A stretch of DNA of 64,000 nucleotides from JAWXCE01 sp033764775 (GCA_033764775.1 JANRIQ010000025.1:119765-183764), one strand, 5' to 3'. Numbered from the stretch's first letter, positions 52,149 to 60,764 are shown. Numbers and translations are program-made. Notes: generated from the sequence alone by a model not told the origin.

Positions 52149-52672
52149 GTTGGGGCGCCTTTCGTCTTCGCCACCTTCGGCTTGTCGGCCACAGCGGCGC
52201 CAATCTTCATGCGGGCGCGGGCGAGCCGGCTCATGACCGTGCCGACGGGCACGCCAAGCGTGTCAGCCGCCTCCTGGTAGGACATGCCTTCGACGGCGAC
52301 GAGCGCGACCACGAGCCGCTGCTCCTCAGGCAGCGCGGCGATGGCGCTTCGCACCAGGGCGAGGGCGTGCGCGGCCTCGGTCCGCTCGTGAATGCGGGCG
52401 TCATGGGGAATGCTCTCCATCACCACCGGGTCGCTGACCTTTCGCCAGCGCCGCCCATACCGCAACCTGTCTATCCATACCGTCTGCACGATGCGAAACA
52501 TCCAACTGTCCAGCCGCGACCCGGGCGCGAATTGATCGAGCCTCGCCAACGCGCGCTCGCACGCGGCCTGAACCAGATCATCCGCTTCATCTTGATTTCC
52601 GGCGAGCGAGTACGCAAACCGCCTGAGACGCGGAAGCAGCGCCACAATCTCTTGGCGAAGATCGTTCGACAT
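52145..52672 (-). CDS. ECF sigma factor (RpoE-like)
   Basis: This 175-residue sigma-70-family factor has only regions 2 and 4. Region 2 carries NQDEADDLVQAACERALA and WMFRIVQTVWIDRLR. Region 4 carries LPEEQRLVVALVAVEGMSYQ and the helix-turn-helix EAADTLGVPVGTVMSRLARAR. ATG 52672 is chosen because the alternative ATG at 52699 lies inside the predicted -10 element of its own promoter (52696-52705). A GAGGGG ribosome-binding site lies just upstream. It is divergent from the S8 protease and is autoregulated by the promoter described separately. Confidence 0.93.
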   Translation of the reverse strand: MSNDLRQEIVALLPRLRRFAYSLAGNQDEADDLVQAACERALARLDQFAPGSRLDSWMFRIVQTVWIDRLRYGRRWRKVSDPVVMESIPHDARIHERTEAAHALALVRSAIAALPEEQRLVVALVAVEGMSYQEAADTLGVPVGTVMSRLARARMKIGAAVADKPKVAKTKGAPT

Positions 52673-52695
52673 GCCGGAGAACGCCCCTCTTGATC

Positions 52696-52724
52696 GCATA
52701 ACGGCGACGGCGCCGTATTATTCC
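52696..52724 (-). promoter_or_regulatory. Autoregulatory ECF promoter of the sigma/anti-sigma genes
   Basis: On the minus strand GGAATAA (52724-52718) and GCCGTTATGC (52705-52696), with 16 bp between GGAAT and CGTT. The same two blocks at the same spacing occur on the plus strand ahead of the S8 protease. The predicted start is near 52689, giving a short leader before ATG 52672. Confidence 0.8.
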
Positions 52725-52785
52725 CGGCGGCTTGCAAACGGCTGATGAAACAAAATCGGCCGGGACTGGCCTAAGCAATTTTTAA

Positions 52786-52814
52786 GGAATAAGATCGCGG
52801 CGCAGCCGTTATGC
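52786..52814 (+). promoter_or_regulatory. ECF promoter of the S8 protease gene
   Basis: GGAATAA (52786-52792) and GCCGTTATGC (52805-52814), with GGAAT-N16-CGTT spacing. The -35 block (7 bases) and -10 block (10 bases) are identical to those of the divergent sigma gene, while the spacers differ. The protease ATG is at 52858. Confidence 0.8.
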
Positions 52815-52857
52815 AGCGTTACCACAATCAGAATTTCGTTCAAGGCTGTGCGCCATC

Positions 52858-54228
52858 ATGTTTAAAAACGCGGTTGTCTATTGCTTTTTCTTTGTTTTTG
52901 CATCGCTTGCCGGCGTCGCGCCGTCCCCTCTTGGCGGCGAGGCTGCGTTCTCCGCCCGCGCGGATGACGACGATGACGGCGGGGGTAGGCGGCGCGGCTT
53001 CTCACGCGGCGGCAAAGGTTTCAAGCTGCCGGGCGTGCCGAGCTTCATCAATCCGTGCAGCACGCCGCTTGGCGTTGTGAGCGGTTTCGCGGGGGTTGCA
53101 TGCGGCGGCAGACGGCGCGCCGCCCGAGCAAGAACGCCCGCCCCGCAACGGCGCGAGGAGATCGTCGCCGCCGGGCTACGGCCAGACGACATCGCCCTGC
53201 TGCAACGGCGTGGGTTCGAGGTGCTCGCCTCCCGAGACTCCGCGCTGGCGAACGGCCTCATCGCTCGCATGCGCGCGCCGTCGGGACGCAGTCTCAAATC
53301 CGCCCTCGCGCTCGCGTCCGGCGCGGCGCCCGACGCCGACTTCGCGAAGAACGATCTCTACCGCAAAACCTCGCGTGAGACGTTCCGCACCGCCGGCGTA
53401 CCGTGCGGCCCAGACTGCGAGGCGTTCACGCTAACCGGCTGGCGCGCGGAGGTCGGCCGGTGCGCAAAGGGCGTCGCCATCGGCGTGATCGACACCGGCG
53501 CGGATCTGAGCCATCCGAGCCTTGCCGGCGCCTCTCTCATCGTCCGCACCGTTCGCCGCGACGACAAACCGCCCTCCGGCCTGCAGCACGGCACCGCCGT
53601 GGTGAGCCTGCTGGCGAGCGACGCCGCATCCGGGGTCGCCGGACTCGCCCGCGATGCGCGCATTTATCTGGCCGACGCTTTCCATTCGGAGGGCGGGGCG
53701 GACGCGGCCGACGCTTACGACATCGTGGCCGCCATGGACTGGCTGCGAAGCGAGGGCGTGCGGATCATCAATGTGAGCTTGAGCGGGCCTGACAACGCGG
53801 TGCTAGAAACTGCCGTGCGACGGATGATCGAGGGCGGCGCGACGATCATCGCCGCCGCCGGCGAACCGACCAAGGGCGACGCCGCGGGCTACCCGGGGCG
53901 GTATGAGGCGGTCATCGCGGTCTCAGCCGTCAACAGCCGGCTGCTGCCCTCGCGTCTCGCCGCGCGCGGAGATCATATCGCATTTTCAGCGCCGGGCGTC
54001 GGCGTCGTGGTCGCCGCGGAGGGCGGAGGCTTGCGCCAGGTGGACGGGACGTCCTTCGCCGCGCCGTTCATCACCGCCGCCTACGCCGCTGGCGCCAAAG
54101 TGCACCCGGAAGCCCGCGAGGTCACCGACATCCTGTCGAAGGCCGCGCGCGATTTGGGCGCGCCCGGCCATGATCCCATCTACGGCTGGGGCCTCGTGCA
54201 ATACACGGCGTTGCCGCGCTGCGATTAG
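52858..54228 (+). CDS. Secreted S8 (subtilisin-like) serine protease
   Basis: This 456-residue exported protease has a signal sequence (MFKNAVVYCFFFVFASLAGV), then a DDDDDGGGRRR low-complexity stretch, a prodomain-like region (LRPDDIALLQRRGFEVLA) and the catalytic domain: D212 (GVIDTGAD), H244 (LQHGTAVV) and S399 (DGTSFAAPF). Where the oxyanion Asn is expected (AAGN), the sequence reads AAAGE (Glu336), so activity may be unusual. It is transcribed divergently from the ECF sigma gene from a matching promoter and probably takes part in an envelope response. It has no autotransporter barrel. Confidence 0.92.
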   Translation: MFKNAVVYCFFFVFASLAGVAPSPLGGEAAFSARADDDDDGGGRRRGFSRGGKGFKLPGVPSFINPCSTPLGVVSGFAGVACGGRRRAARARTPAPQRREEIVAAGLRPDDIALLQRRGFEVLASRDSALANGLIARMRAPSGRSLKSALALASGAAPDADFAKNDLYRKTSRETFRTAGVPCGPDCEAFTLTGWRAEVGRCAKGVAIGVIDTGADLSHPSLAGASLIVRTVRRDDKPPSGLQHGTAVVSLLASDAASGVAGLARDARIYLADAFHSEGGADAADAYDIVAAMDWLRSEGVRIINVSLSGPDNAVLETAVRRMIEGGATIIAAAGEPTKGDAAGYPGRYEAVIAVSAVNSRLLPSRLAARGDHIAFSAPGVGVVVAAEGGGLRQVDGTSFAAPFITAAYAAGAKVHPEAREVTDILSKAARDLGAPGHDPIYGWGLVQYTALPRCD

Positions 54229-54323
54229 CCGTGCGGCTTCAATACCACCTTGATGCAGCCGTCCTCACGATTGCCGAAGGTCTTGTACAGGCTCGGCGCG
54301 TCTTCCCAGCGAGCGGTGGCCCG
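54225..54323 (-). pseudogene. Remnant of a zinc-dependent alcohol dehydrogenase C-terminus
   Basis: Reading leftward from an in-frame stop at 54326-54324 to TAA at 54227-54225, the 32 codons include WEDAPSLYKTFGNREDG and CIKVVLKPHG. This matches the C-terminal end of zinc-dependent (formaldehyde/alcohol) dehydrogenases of the COG1063 type. No start or upstream part exists here, so it is a decayed fragment. It lies between the S8 protease and the transglutaminase genes. Confidence 0.75.
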
Positions 54324-54410
54324 CTAGATTTTCTGAGCGGCGATTGCTGCAAGGCTGGAACGAAAATCCCCGCCAATTGTTGTCGGAGAACCGAAAATGA
54401 AGAGGCTCCG

Positions 54411-55268
54411 ATGTTCATTCGATATGGATATGAGATCGTTCTGACCTGTCCGCAGGAAACGCCGCTCGTCTGTCTGATGGACATCCACCCCGACCGCGCC
54501 GCCGACATCCAGTCGGAAACGGTCTCCGTCACGCCCTATCGCCCACAGTCGGTGTTTATCGACATGTTTGGCAACAAGGCGCGCCGCCTCGTGGCGCCGG
54601 CCGGAGACGTCACGCTGGCGTGTAGCGGCCTCATATACGACGAAGGCCTACCGGACCGGCAAAACTTTATTGCAGTCGAAACGCCTGTCGCCGATCTGCC
54701 GCCTTTCGCCCTACCGTTTTTGCTCGGCAGCCGCTATTGCGAAACCGACCGGCTCAGCCAACAGGCGTGGGGCCTATTCGGCCACATTTCGCCTGGCTGG
54801 GGCCGCGTGCAGGCGATCATGGATTTCGTCCACGGCCATGTGACCTTCGGCTACGAGCACGCGCGGGCGACGCGAACCGCTTTCGAAACCTTTCACGAGC
54901 GGGTCGGCGTGTGCCGCGATTTCGCGCATCTGGCGCTCACCTTGTGCCGGTGCATGAACATTCCGGCGCGCTACGTGAACGGCTATCTCGGCGACATCGG
55001 CGTGCCCTATAATCCCGCGCCTATGGACTTTAACGCCTGGATCGAGGTCTACCTCGGCGATCGCTGGCATACCTTCGACGCGCGCCATAACACGCCTCGC
55101 ATCGGCCGCGTCGTCATTGCGCGAGGCCGCGACGCCGCCGACACGGCGATGATCAGCTCATTCGGGCCGCATGTGCTGAAATCCTTCAAGGTGGTCACCG
55201 AAGAGGCGAAAGACGTGATCGAGCCGGCGCCCACCGACGCCCGGCAAGCGCTCACCGCCGTTCGCTGA
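54411..55268 (+). CDS. Transglutaminase-like domain protein
   Basis: This 285-residue cytosolic protein has an N-terminal beta-rich domain (MFIRYGYEIVLTCPQETPLV) followed by a transglutaminase-like papain fold. The catalytic Cys is in GVCRDFAHLALTLCR, and the His is in RWHTFDARHNTPRIGRV, followed by the Asp. ATG 54411 follows AAGAGG. Such proteins often act as proteases or peptidases, and the substrate is unknown. The 3' end overlaps convergent metC by 17 nt. Confidence 0.9.
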   Translation: MFIRYGYEIVLTCPQETPLVCLMDIHPDRAADIQSETVSVTPYRPQSVFIDMFGNKARRLVAPAGDVTLACSGLIYDEGLPDRQNFIAVETPVADLPPFALPFLLGSRYCETDRLSQQAWGLFGHISPGWGRVQAIMDFVHGHVTFGYEHARATRTAFETFHERVGVCRDFAHLALTLCRCMNIPARYVNGYLGDIGVPYNPAPMDFNAWIEVYLGDRWHTFDARHNTPRIGRVVIARGRDAADTAMISSFGPHVLKSFKVVTEEAKDVIEPAPTDARQALTAVR

Positions 55269-56448
55269 ACCTGTCGAGCCCCGCCTCCAGATCGGCGATC
55301 AGGTCCTCAGGTTCCTCCAGGCCGATATGCAGGCGCAGCACCCATCCGTCCTCCATCCAGGGCGTCGCGGTGCGGCAAGACCTTGGATCGAACGGCACCG
55401 CGAGGCTCTCAAACCCGCCCCACGAGTAGCCCATGCCGAACAGGGTGAGGCCGTCGAGCATTGCGGCCAGTGCCTCATGCGGCGCGGGCCTCAGCACCAC
55501 GCCGAAGAGGCCTGAGGCGCCGGTGAAATCGCGCCGCCACAGGGCATGGCCTGGGTCGTCGGGCAGGGCAGGGTGGAGTACGCGCAAGATCTCCGGGCGT
55601 GTCCGGAGCCATTCCGCCACCGCAAGACCCGAACGCCAATGGCGCTCCAGCCGCGCGCTCAAGGTTCGCAGCCCTCGCGCCGCCAGGAAGCAGTCCTCGG
55701 GGCTTGCGCACAATCCCGCGGTTTCGTGATAGACGCGCATCACAGGCGCGGCTCGATCGTTGACGGTGACGGCGCCGAGCATCACGTCGGAATGGCCGGT
55801 GATGTATTTCGTCGCCGACTGGATGGAGACGTCCGCGCCCAGATCGAGCGGGCGGCAGTAAAGCGGCGACGCCCAAGTGTTGTCCGCCATCAGCCACAGG
55901 CCGGCGCTACGCGCAATGGCGGCCAGCGCCGGCAAATCCTGCACCTCGAAGGTGTTCGACCCTGGCGACTCCGCGAAAATCAGGCGCGTGTTCGCTCGCA
56001 CGCGCGCCGCCGCGTCGGCGCTGTGGCGCGGGTCGTAATACTCGGTCTCAACGCCTAGCCGTTTGAGGGTCGTGTCGCAAAACCGGCGCGTGGGGTGATA
56101 GACAGCGTCCGCCACCAGAATGTGATCCCCCGGCGATGCGAAGGCGGTCAGCGCGGCGGCGACAGCAGCGAGGCCAGAGGGCGCGAGAAAGGTTTTCGCG
56201 CCGTTCTCCAGCGCCGCGATCGCCTCCTCCAAGGCGCGCGTTGTGGGAGTGCCGCGCCGGCCATAGGTGTACTCGGCCGAGTAGGCCGTGAGCGCGTCGA
56301 GCGTTGGAAACAGCACCGTGCTGCCGCGATAGATGGGCGTGTTGACGAAGCCGTGCTGCGCGCGCGGTTCGCGGCCCAGCGCGCTTAGCCGTGTGGCTGG
56401 GCCAGGTTTGCGCCCGAAACGGCGTTCAAAAGCGTCACTGGCGGCCAT
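55252..56448 (-). CDS. metC: Cystathionine beta-lyase
   Basis: This 398-residue PLP enzyme of the Cys/Met metabolism family probably cleaves cystathionine to homocysteine, pyruvate and ammonia. It has the TYGRRGTPTTRALEEAIAAL, the LMADNTWASPLYCRPLDLGAD region, and the PLP lysine in SIQSATKYITGHSD. The GMGYSWGGFESL end motif points to beta-lyase rather than gamma-synthase. It lies with sseA and cysK in a loose sulfur amino-acid set. Confidence 0.9.
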   Translation of the reverse strand: MAASDAFERRFGRKPGPATRLSALGREPRAQHGFVNTPIYRGSTVLFPTLDALTAYSAEYTYGRRGTPTTRALEEAIAALENGAKTFLAPSGLAAVAAALTAFASPGDHILVADAVYHPTRRFCDTTLKRLGVETEYYDPRHSADAAARVRANTRLIFAESPGSNTFEVQDLPALAAIARSAGLWLMADNTWASPLYCRPLDLGADVSIQSATKYITGHSDVMLGAVTVNDRAAPVMRVYHETAGLCASPEDCFLAARGLRTLSARLERHWRSGLAVAEWLRTRPEILRVLHPALPDDPGHALWRRDFTGASGLFGVVLRPAPHEALAAMLDGLTLFGMGYSWGGFESLAVPFDPRSCRTATPWMEDGWVLRLHIGLEEPEDLIADLEAGLDRFSERR

Positions 56449-56590
56449 GGCTCACGCTCCCAATTGTCCGAGGCCGAATCCACGCACGGCCGATAAAAGC
56501 CGATCATCGCCCAAAAGCGCGCTTGAACGCGAAAAACTTTTATGGAGAAATCATGACAACGCGGGCGATGTAAACTTTACGCGGTGACGA

Positions 56591-57223
56591 ATGGACCCTG
56601 ATTTGGTGCGTCAACAGGCTGATGAGGAGGCGAGCTACCGCCGCTCCTTGAACGGCGCGCATCCACCGGCCCGACCCGAGCGCGACGATGAGCAGCAGCC
56701 ACCCGCCTCCGCGACCGGCCCGTTCGCAGCGCCTTCGATCGAGCCGGCGTCAGATCCGGTCTTCGCGTCTTTCGGGGCGGCCGCGGAGCCGCCGACGAGC
56801 GAGGCCGCCCTGTTCGCACCGCGCCCGCGCAAAGCCTCAAGCGCGCTCATTTCCGCCACCCTCGGCGCCGCAATCAGCGCCGCATCGGCCCTTGCTTGCT
56901 TCGGCGGCGCGCAAGCCGTGGGAGCGTCCGACGCGTTGGCTGCGCTTGTGGCGATCGCGCTGTCCACGGCGCTTCTCACGCACCCGCTGATGCTGTGCGA
57001 GCGCATCGGATTTCGTCATGCCGCGACGGCGGGCCTCGGAGCGGGAGCATTCGCGGCGGCGACGGTTTGGGCCGGCGTGCAGCTTGCCGAAGCGCATGTG
57101 AGTGCGCCGGCCGCGCTCAGCGATCCGGAGCTTTGGTTCGCGATAGCCGCCTCGGCATGCTTTTCCGCCGCGCTCATCCAGCCGGCGCTTTACCGCTGGC
57201 TGTCGCGCGCGCCGAAGAGCTAA
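56591..57223 (+). CDS. Uncharacterised membrane protein
   Basis: This 210-residue protein has a polar proline/alanine-rich N-terminal half (about 1-80) and four hydrophobic segments in the C-terminal half, including LISATLGAAISAASALACF, ALVAIALSTALLTHPLML and WFAIAASACFSAALIQPAL. No family is recognised. It overlaps convergent sseA by 4 nt. The composition matches that of its neighbours. Confidence 0.75.
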   Translation: MDPDLVRQQADEEASYRRSLNGAHPPARPERDDEQQPPASATGPFAAPSIEPASDPVFASFGAAAEPPTSEAALFAPRPRKASSALISATLGAAISAASALACFGGAQAVGASDALAALVAIALSTALLTHPLMLCERIGFRHAATAGLGAGAFAAATVWAGVQLAEAHVSAPAALSDPELWFAIAASACFSAALIQPALYRWLSRAPKS

Positions 57224-58083
57224 TCCGTTTTTGGTCCCTCGACAGGCGCGTCGGCGGCGTTGCTCCACTCGTACCATGAGCCGTCGTAGACCGGCGTGTG
57301 TTCGTTGCCGATCACGGCGAGGCCGAGGGCGAGCGTGCAGGCCGTGACGCCTGAGCCGCAGGTGGCGATGACCGGCTTGTTCGGGTCCACGCCCGCGCGG
57401 GAGAAAATCTCGTAAATCTCGGCTGCGGGCTTCATCACCCCCTCGGGCGTAACCAACTCGCCGAACGGCAGGCTGCACGCGCCCGGCATGTGCCCGAGGC
57501 GGGGCACCGCCCACGGCTCCGGCTCGGCGCCCGAGAAACGCGCCTTCGAGCGTGCGTCCACGATCTGCTTGTCGCCGCGAGCGACCGCCGCTTTCATATC
57601 GGACAGATCGCGCACCAGCGCCGCGTTCTTACGCGCGGTGAAATGCCGTTGCCCGCGCGGACGCGGCTCGCCCTCTTCCGTCGGGCGCCCCTCCGCCAGC
57701 CATTTCTTCATCCCGCCGTTCAGCACAGCCACGTCGTTGTGGCCCATGACGCGGAACATCCACCACGCGCGCGGGGCGCTGTAGACGCCGCGGGTGTCGT
57801 AGATCACGATGCGCATGCCGTCGCCGACCCCGAGCTTGCGCATCTCCAGCGCGAAACGCTCGGGCGAGGGCAGCATGTTGGGGTTCGGGTTGTTCGGATC
57901 GGACAGCCCGGCGATGTCGAAGAAGACTGCCCCGGGGATGCGGCGCTGCATGTATTCCGCACGCGCATCGCGGCCCTCGGCGGGGGTGAACAGGGTGGCG
58001 TCGAGAACGACGAGGCCCGGCGCGTTCAGCCGCTCGGCGAGCCAACCGGTTTCACACAGCCAGACGCTTGAATTGTCGTTCAT
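57220..58083 (-). CDS. sseA: 3-mercaptopyruvate sulfurtransferase
   Basis: This 287-residue two-rhodanese-domain enzyme transfers sulfur from mercaptopyruvate to acceptors. The active-site loop is ATCGSGVTACTLAL, with the CG(S/T)G(V/T)T signature of mercaptopyruvate rather than thiosulfate sulfurtransferases. The N-terminal inactive domain carries the conserved MRIVIYDTRGVYSAPRAWWM. It ends with VYDGSWYEW, as usual. It is leftward and upstream of metC but separated by the membrane protein gene. Confidence 0.93.
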   Translation of the reverse strand: MNDNSSVWLCETGWLAERLNAPGLVVLDATLFTPAEGRDARAEYMQRRIPGAVFFDIAGLSDPNNPNPNMLPSPERFALEMRKLGVGDGMRIVIYDTRGVYSAPRAWWMFRVMGHNDVAVLNGGMKKWLAEGRPTEEGEPRPRGQRHFTARKNAALVRDLSDMKAAVARGDKQIVDARSKARFSGAEPEPWAVPRLGHMPGACSLPFGELVTPEGVMKPAAEIYEIFSRAGVDPNKPVIATCGSGVTACTLALGLAVIGNEHTPVYDGSWYEWSNAADAPVEGPKTD

Positions 58084-58152
58084 AGGCGGATCCTTCAGAT
58101 TAAGTTTTCTTTAAGTTAGCGGCCCGTGATATTAAAGTCAGGCGTCTTTCCG

Positions 58153-59184
58153 TTATGCAAGAACATTAGGCAGGGGCGCGGCGTCGGCGAGCCAGGACGG
58201 CGTCGGCAGGCCGCGCTCGCGCAGATAGGCCGGGTTGAACAGCTTGCTCTGATAGCGGGTGGCGTAATCGCACAGTATCGTCACGATGGTTTTGCCGGGG
58301 CCGAGATCGCGCGCCAGCCGCAACGCGCCCGCGATGTTCACCCCGCTCGACCCGCCGAGGCATAGCCCCTCCTCCTCGATCAGCCTGAATACGATGTCGA
58401 GCGCCTCCGCGTCGCCGATCTGATAGGCGCGGTCGATCTGCGCGCCCTCCAGGTTCGCGGTGATGCGGCCTTGGCCGATGCCTTCGGTGATGGATGAGCC
58501 TTCGGACTTCAATTCGCCCGTGGTGTAATAGCTGTAGAGCGCGGCGCCCATCGGGTCGGCGAGGCCGATGACGACATTGGGGTTTTTGGCTTTGAGGCCC
58601 ATGGAGACCCCGGCGACCGTGCCGCCTGTTCCCGCCGCGCAGATGAAGGCGTCAACGCGGCCGTCGGTCTGCGCCCAGATTTCCTCCGCCGTCGTCTCGA
58701 TATGCGCGCGGCGGTTGGCGACATTGTCGAATTGGTTCGCCCAGACGGCGCCGTGGGGCTCGCTGGCGTTGAGCGCCACAGCCAAGCGCTGCGAGTATTT
58801 GATATAGTTGTTCGGATCCTTGTATGGCGCGGCGGGAACCTCGACCAGGCGCGCGCCCATCGCCCGCAGCGCGTCCTTCTTCTCCGCGGATTGCGTCTCG
58901 GGGATGACGATCACCGTGCGATAGCCGAGCGCGCGGGCCACAAGCGACAGCCCAATGCCCGTGTTGCCAGCCGTGCCCTCCACGATGACGCCGCCGGGCT
59001 TCAACGCGCCGCTCGCCTCCGCGTCGCGGACAATGGCGAGAGCCGCACGGTCTTTGACCGACTGGCCCGGGTTTAAGAACTCAGCTTTGCCGAGGATTTC
59101 GCAGCCGGTCTCCGCGCTCGCCCGCCGCAGCCTGATAAGCGGGGTGCCGCCGATGAGGTCAAGGACTGATGTCTCGGTTTGCAC
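58153..59184 (-). CDS. cysK: Cysteine synthase (O-acetylserine sulfhydrylase type)
   Basis: This 343-residue PLP enzyme joins O-acetylserine and sulfide. It has the PLP lysine in NPGQSVKDRAA, the substrate loop EGTAGNTGIGLSLVA, the GTGGTVAGVSMGL phosphate-binding glycine loop and the LGGSSGVNIAGAL end motif. It is slightly longer than E. coli CysK and belongs to the A-type subgroup common in alphaproteobacteria. It lies about 70 bp upstream of sseA on the same strand and may be co-transcribed with it. Confidence 0.9.
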   Translation of the reverse strand: MQTETSVLDLIGGTPLIRLRRASAETGCEILGKAEFLNPGQSVKDRAALAIVRDAEASGALKPGGVIVEGTAGNTGIGLSLVARALGYRTVIVIPETQSAEKKDALRAMGARLVEVPAAPYKDPNNYIKYSQRLAVALNASEPHGAVWANQFDNVANRRAHIETTAEEIWAQTDGRVDAFICAAGTGGTVAGVSMGLKAKNPNVVIGLADPMGAALYSYYTTGELKSEGSSITEGIGQGRITANLEGAQIDRAYQIGDAEALDIVFRLIEEEGLCLGGSSGVNIAGALRLARDLGPGKTIVTILCDYATRYQSKLFNPAYLRERGLPTPSWLADAAPLPNVLA

Positions 59185-59300
59185 AGGCTGCTCTCGTTAC
59201 AAGCTGTTACGTTTTGTTGAGGAATACTTACAAGGTTTCAGCGAACATTCATCGGCCCTTGGATATGCTTGAAAACATCTGGCAACCAAAGGGAGATGTT

Positions 59301-59564
59301 ATGAAAACTCTCAAATTCGCCGCCGCGGCCTTCGTGCTGGCCGCCGCTTCGCCGCTCACCAATGTCGCAAGCGCGACCGAGTCTTACAAGCCCGCATTTT
59401 CAACCCACACGGTCACCGTCGTCGCGCCTGCGCCGGCTCAGCCCCGCGCGCGCAGCCTCGTTCAGCCTGTCGGCTACTGCGCCTCATGGTTTCGCGAATG
59501 CCGCTACCGCTGGGGCTATGGATGGCGCTTCCGCCGTTGCATGGCCATTCGCGGCTGCCTCTAA
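59301..59564 (+). CDS. Small secreted Arg/Cys/aromatic-rich protein
   Basis: This 87-residue exported protein has a signal peptide (MKTLKFAAAAFVLAAASPLT). The mature C-terminus is rich in Cys, Arg, Trp and Tyr (GYCASWFRECRYRWGYGWRF, then RRCMAIRGC), with four cysteines. GGGAGATG lies just before ATG 59301. It resembles the protein at 48051-48329 in size, export and composition, but no clear homology can be claimed. Function is unknown. Confidence 0.75.
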   Translation: MKTLKFAAAAFVLAAASPLTNVASATESYKPAFSTHTVTVVAPAPAQPRARSLVQPVGYCASWFRECRYRWGYGWRFRRCMAIRGCL

Positions 59565-59696
59565 GCCGATGGAGGCGCCTGGCGTGTGATCGCAGCGCCT
59601 CCACATTTGCGAAATTCGCGTTCGCCGGGCGAAAAACCGGCGAAAATTCCGCCTTCTTCGACTAAAAACAAGAAGCATTGGCGGAGGTGGCGGCGC

Positions 59697-60686
59697 ATGG
59701 ACATTCTCGGCTTGGCGGCTGCAAATCTCTTGTCGCCGCCAATACTCTTCTTCGCGCTTGGCCTGGGCGCCGGCCTCGTCAAATCCGATCTGGACGTGCC
59801 CGAGAGCATCAGCCGGTATCTATCGATCTATCTGATGATGGCGATCGGCTTTAAAGGCGGCACGGCGCTGGCGAGCGTCGACGCGCTCGACTGGACCATG
59901 GCGTATGTCATGGCGGCGGCGCTCGCCTTCAGCGCGCTGGCGCCGTTTCCGGCGTTCCTGGCGCTGCGAGCGTTGAGCCGCCTCGATGCGCCGACCGCCG
60001 CCGCCGTCGCCGCGCATTACGGCTCGGTCAGTCTGGTCACCTTCGTCACCGCCGTGAGCTTCCTTGAGGCGAACGGCGTGCCCTATCAGGGCTATATGCC
60101 CGCCGTTTTGGCGCTGATGGAGGCGCCCGCGATCCTCACCGGTCTTTACATCGCGCACCGCGCCGCGCCTGAGACGATCGCGGTGGGCGACCGCACGGCC
60201 GGCCGTCTCAACCGCGAGATCTTCACCAACGGCGCGATCATGCTTCTGATGGGGTCGTTCGTCATCGGACTTCTCACGGGCGAGTCCGGCGCGGAGAAGC
60301 TCGGCGGCTTTCTCGTCACGCCGTTCCAGGGGGTGCTGTCGCTGTTCCTGCTCGATCTGGGGCTGCTGGTCGCGCGCCAGCGGGGCAACATGGGAGCGTT
60401 GACGGCGGGCCTTCTGGCGTTTGGCGTGGTTTGGCCCCTCTTGAGCGCAAGCGCCGCGCTCGCCGTCGCCTACGCGATCGGCCTCGACCCCGGCACCGGC
60501 CTTTTGTTCGTGGTGCTCGCGGCAAGCGCCTCCTACATCGCCGTCCCCGCCGCCATGCGCTTGGCGCTGCCGCAGGCCCGCGCGGCGATCTATGTGCCGC
60601 TCTCGCTCGGTGTGACGTTCCCGTTCAACATCGTGGCGGGCGTCCCGCTCTACTACGCCGCCGCGCAGGCGGTGCTCGGATCTTAG
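59697..60686 (+). CDS. sbtA: SbtA-like sodium-dependent bicarbonate transporter
   Basis: This 329-residue membrane protein has about ten membrane segments. It contains the SbtA hallmarks FFALGLGAGLVKSDLDVPES, YLMMAIGFKGGTAL, HYGSVSLVTFVTAVSFLE, MPAVLALMEAPAILTGL and LLDLGLLVARQ. It probably imports bicarbonate with sodium. ATG 59697 follows GGCGGAGG. No sbtB-type PII regulator gene lies next to it. Activity as a bicarbonate carrier is inferred from the family. Confidence 0.88.
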   Translation: MDILGLAAANLLSPPILFFALGLGAGLVKSDLDVPESISRYLSIYLMMAIGFKGGTALASVDALDWTMAYVMAAALAFSALAPFPAFLALRALSRLDAPTAAAVAAHYGSVSLVTFVTAVSFLEANGVPYQGYMPAVLALMEAPAILTGLYIAHRAAPETIAVGDRTAGRLNREIFTNGAIMLLMGSFVIGLLTGESGAEKLGGFLVTPFQGVLSLFLLDLGLLVARQRGNMGALTAGLLAFGVVWPLLSASAALAVAYAIGLDPGTGLLFVVLAASASYIAVPAAMRLALPQARAAIYVPLSLGVTFPFNIVAGVPLYYAAAQAVLGS

Positions 60687-60707
60687 GGCGGGTGCGGCCG
60701 CCTTTTT
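60687..60707 (+). terminator. Weak Rho-independent terminator after sbtA
   Basis: GGCGG (60687-60691) and CCGCC (60698-60702) form a short 5-bp stem, followed by TTTTT. It is modest in stability but correctly placed after the stop codon. Confidence 0.55.
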
Positions 60708-60764
60708 ATTTGCCCGCGCCGCTATAGACGGGCGCGCGGGAAGCGCTTAAATAACGCGACTTTC

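Noticed and set aside
54355..54386. GGAAC-N17-GTT element upstream of the transglutaminase gene
   Set aside because: Resembles an EcfG/ECF promoter but the C of CGTT is missing at the right spacing; too weak to call.
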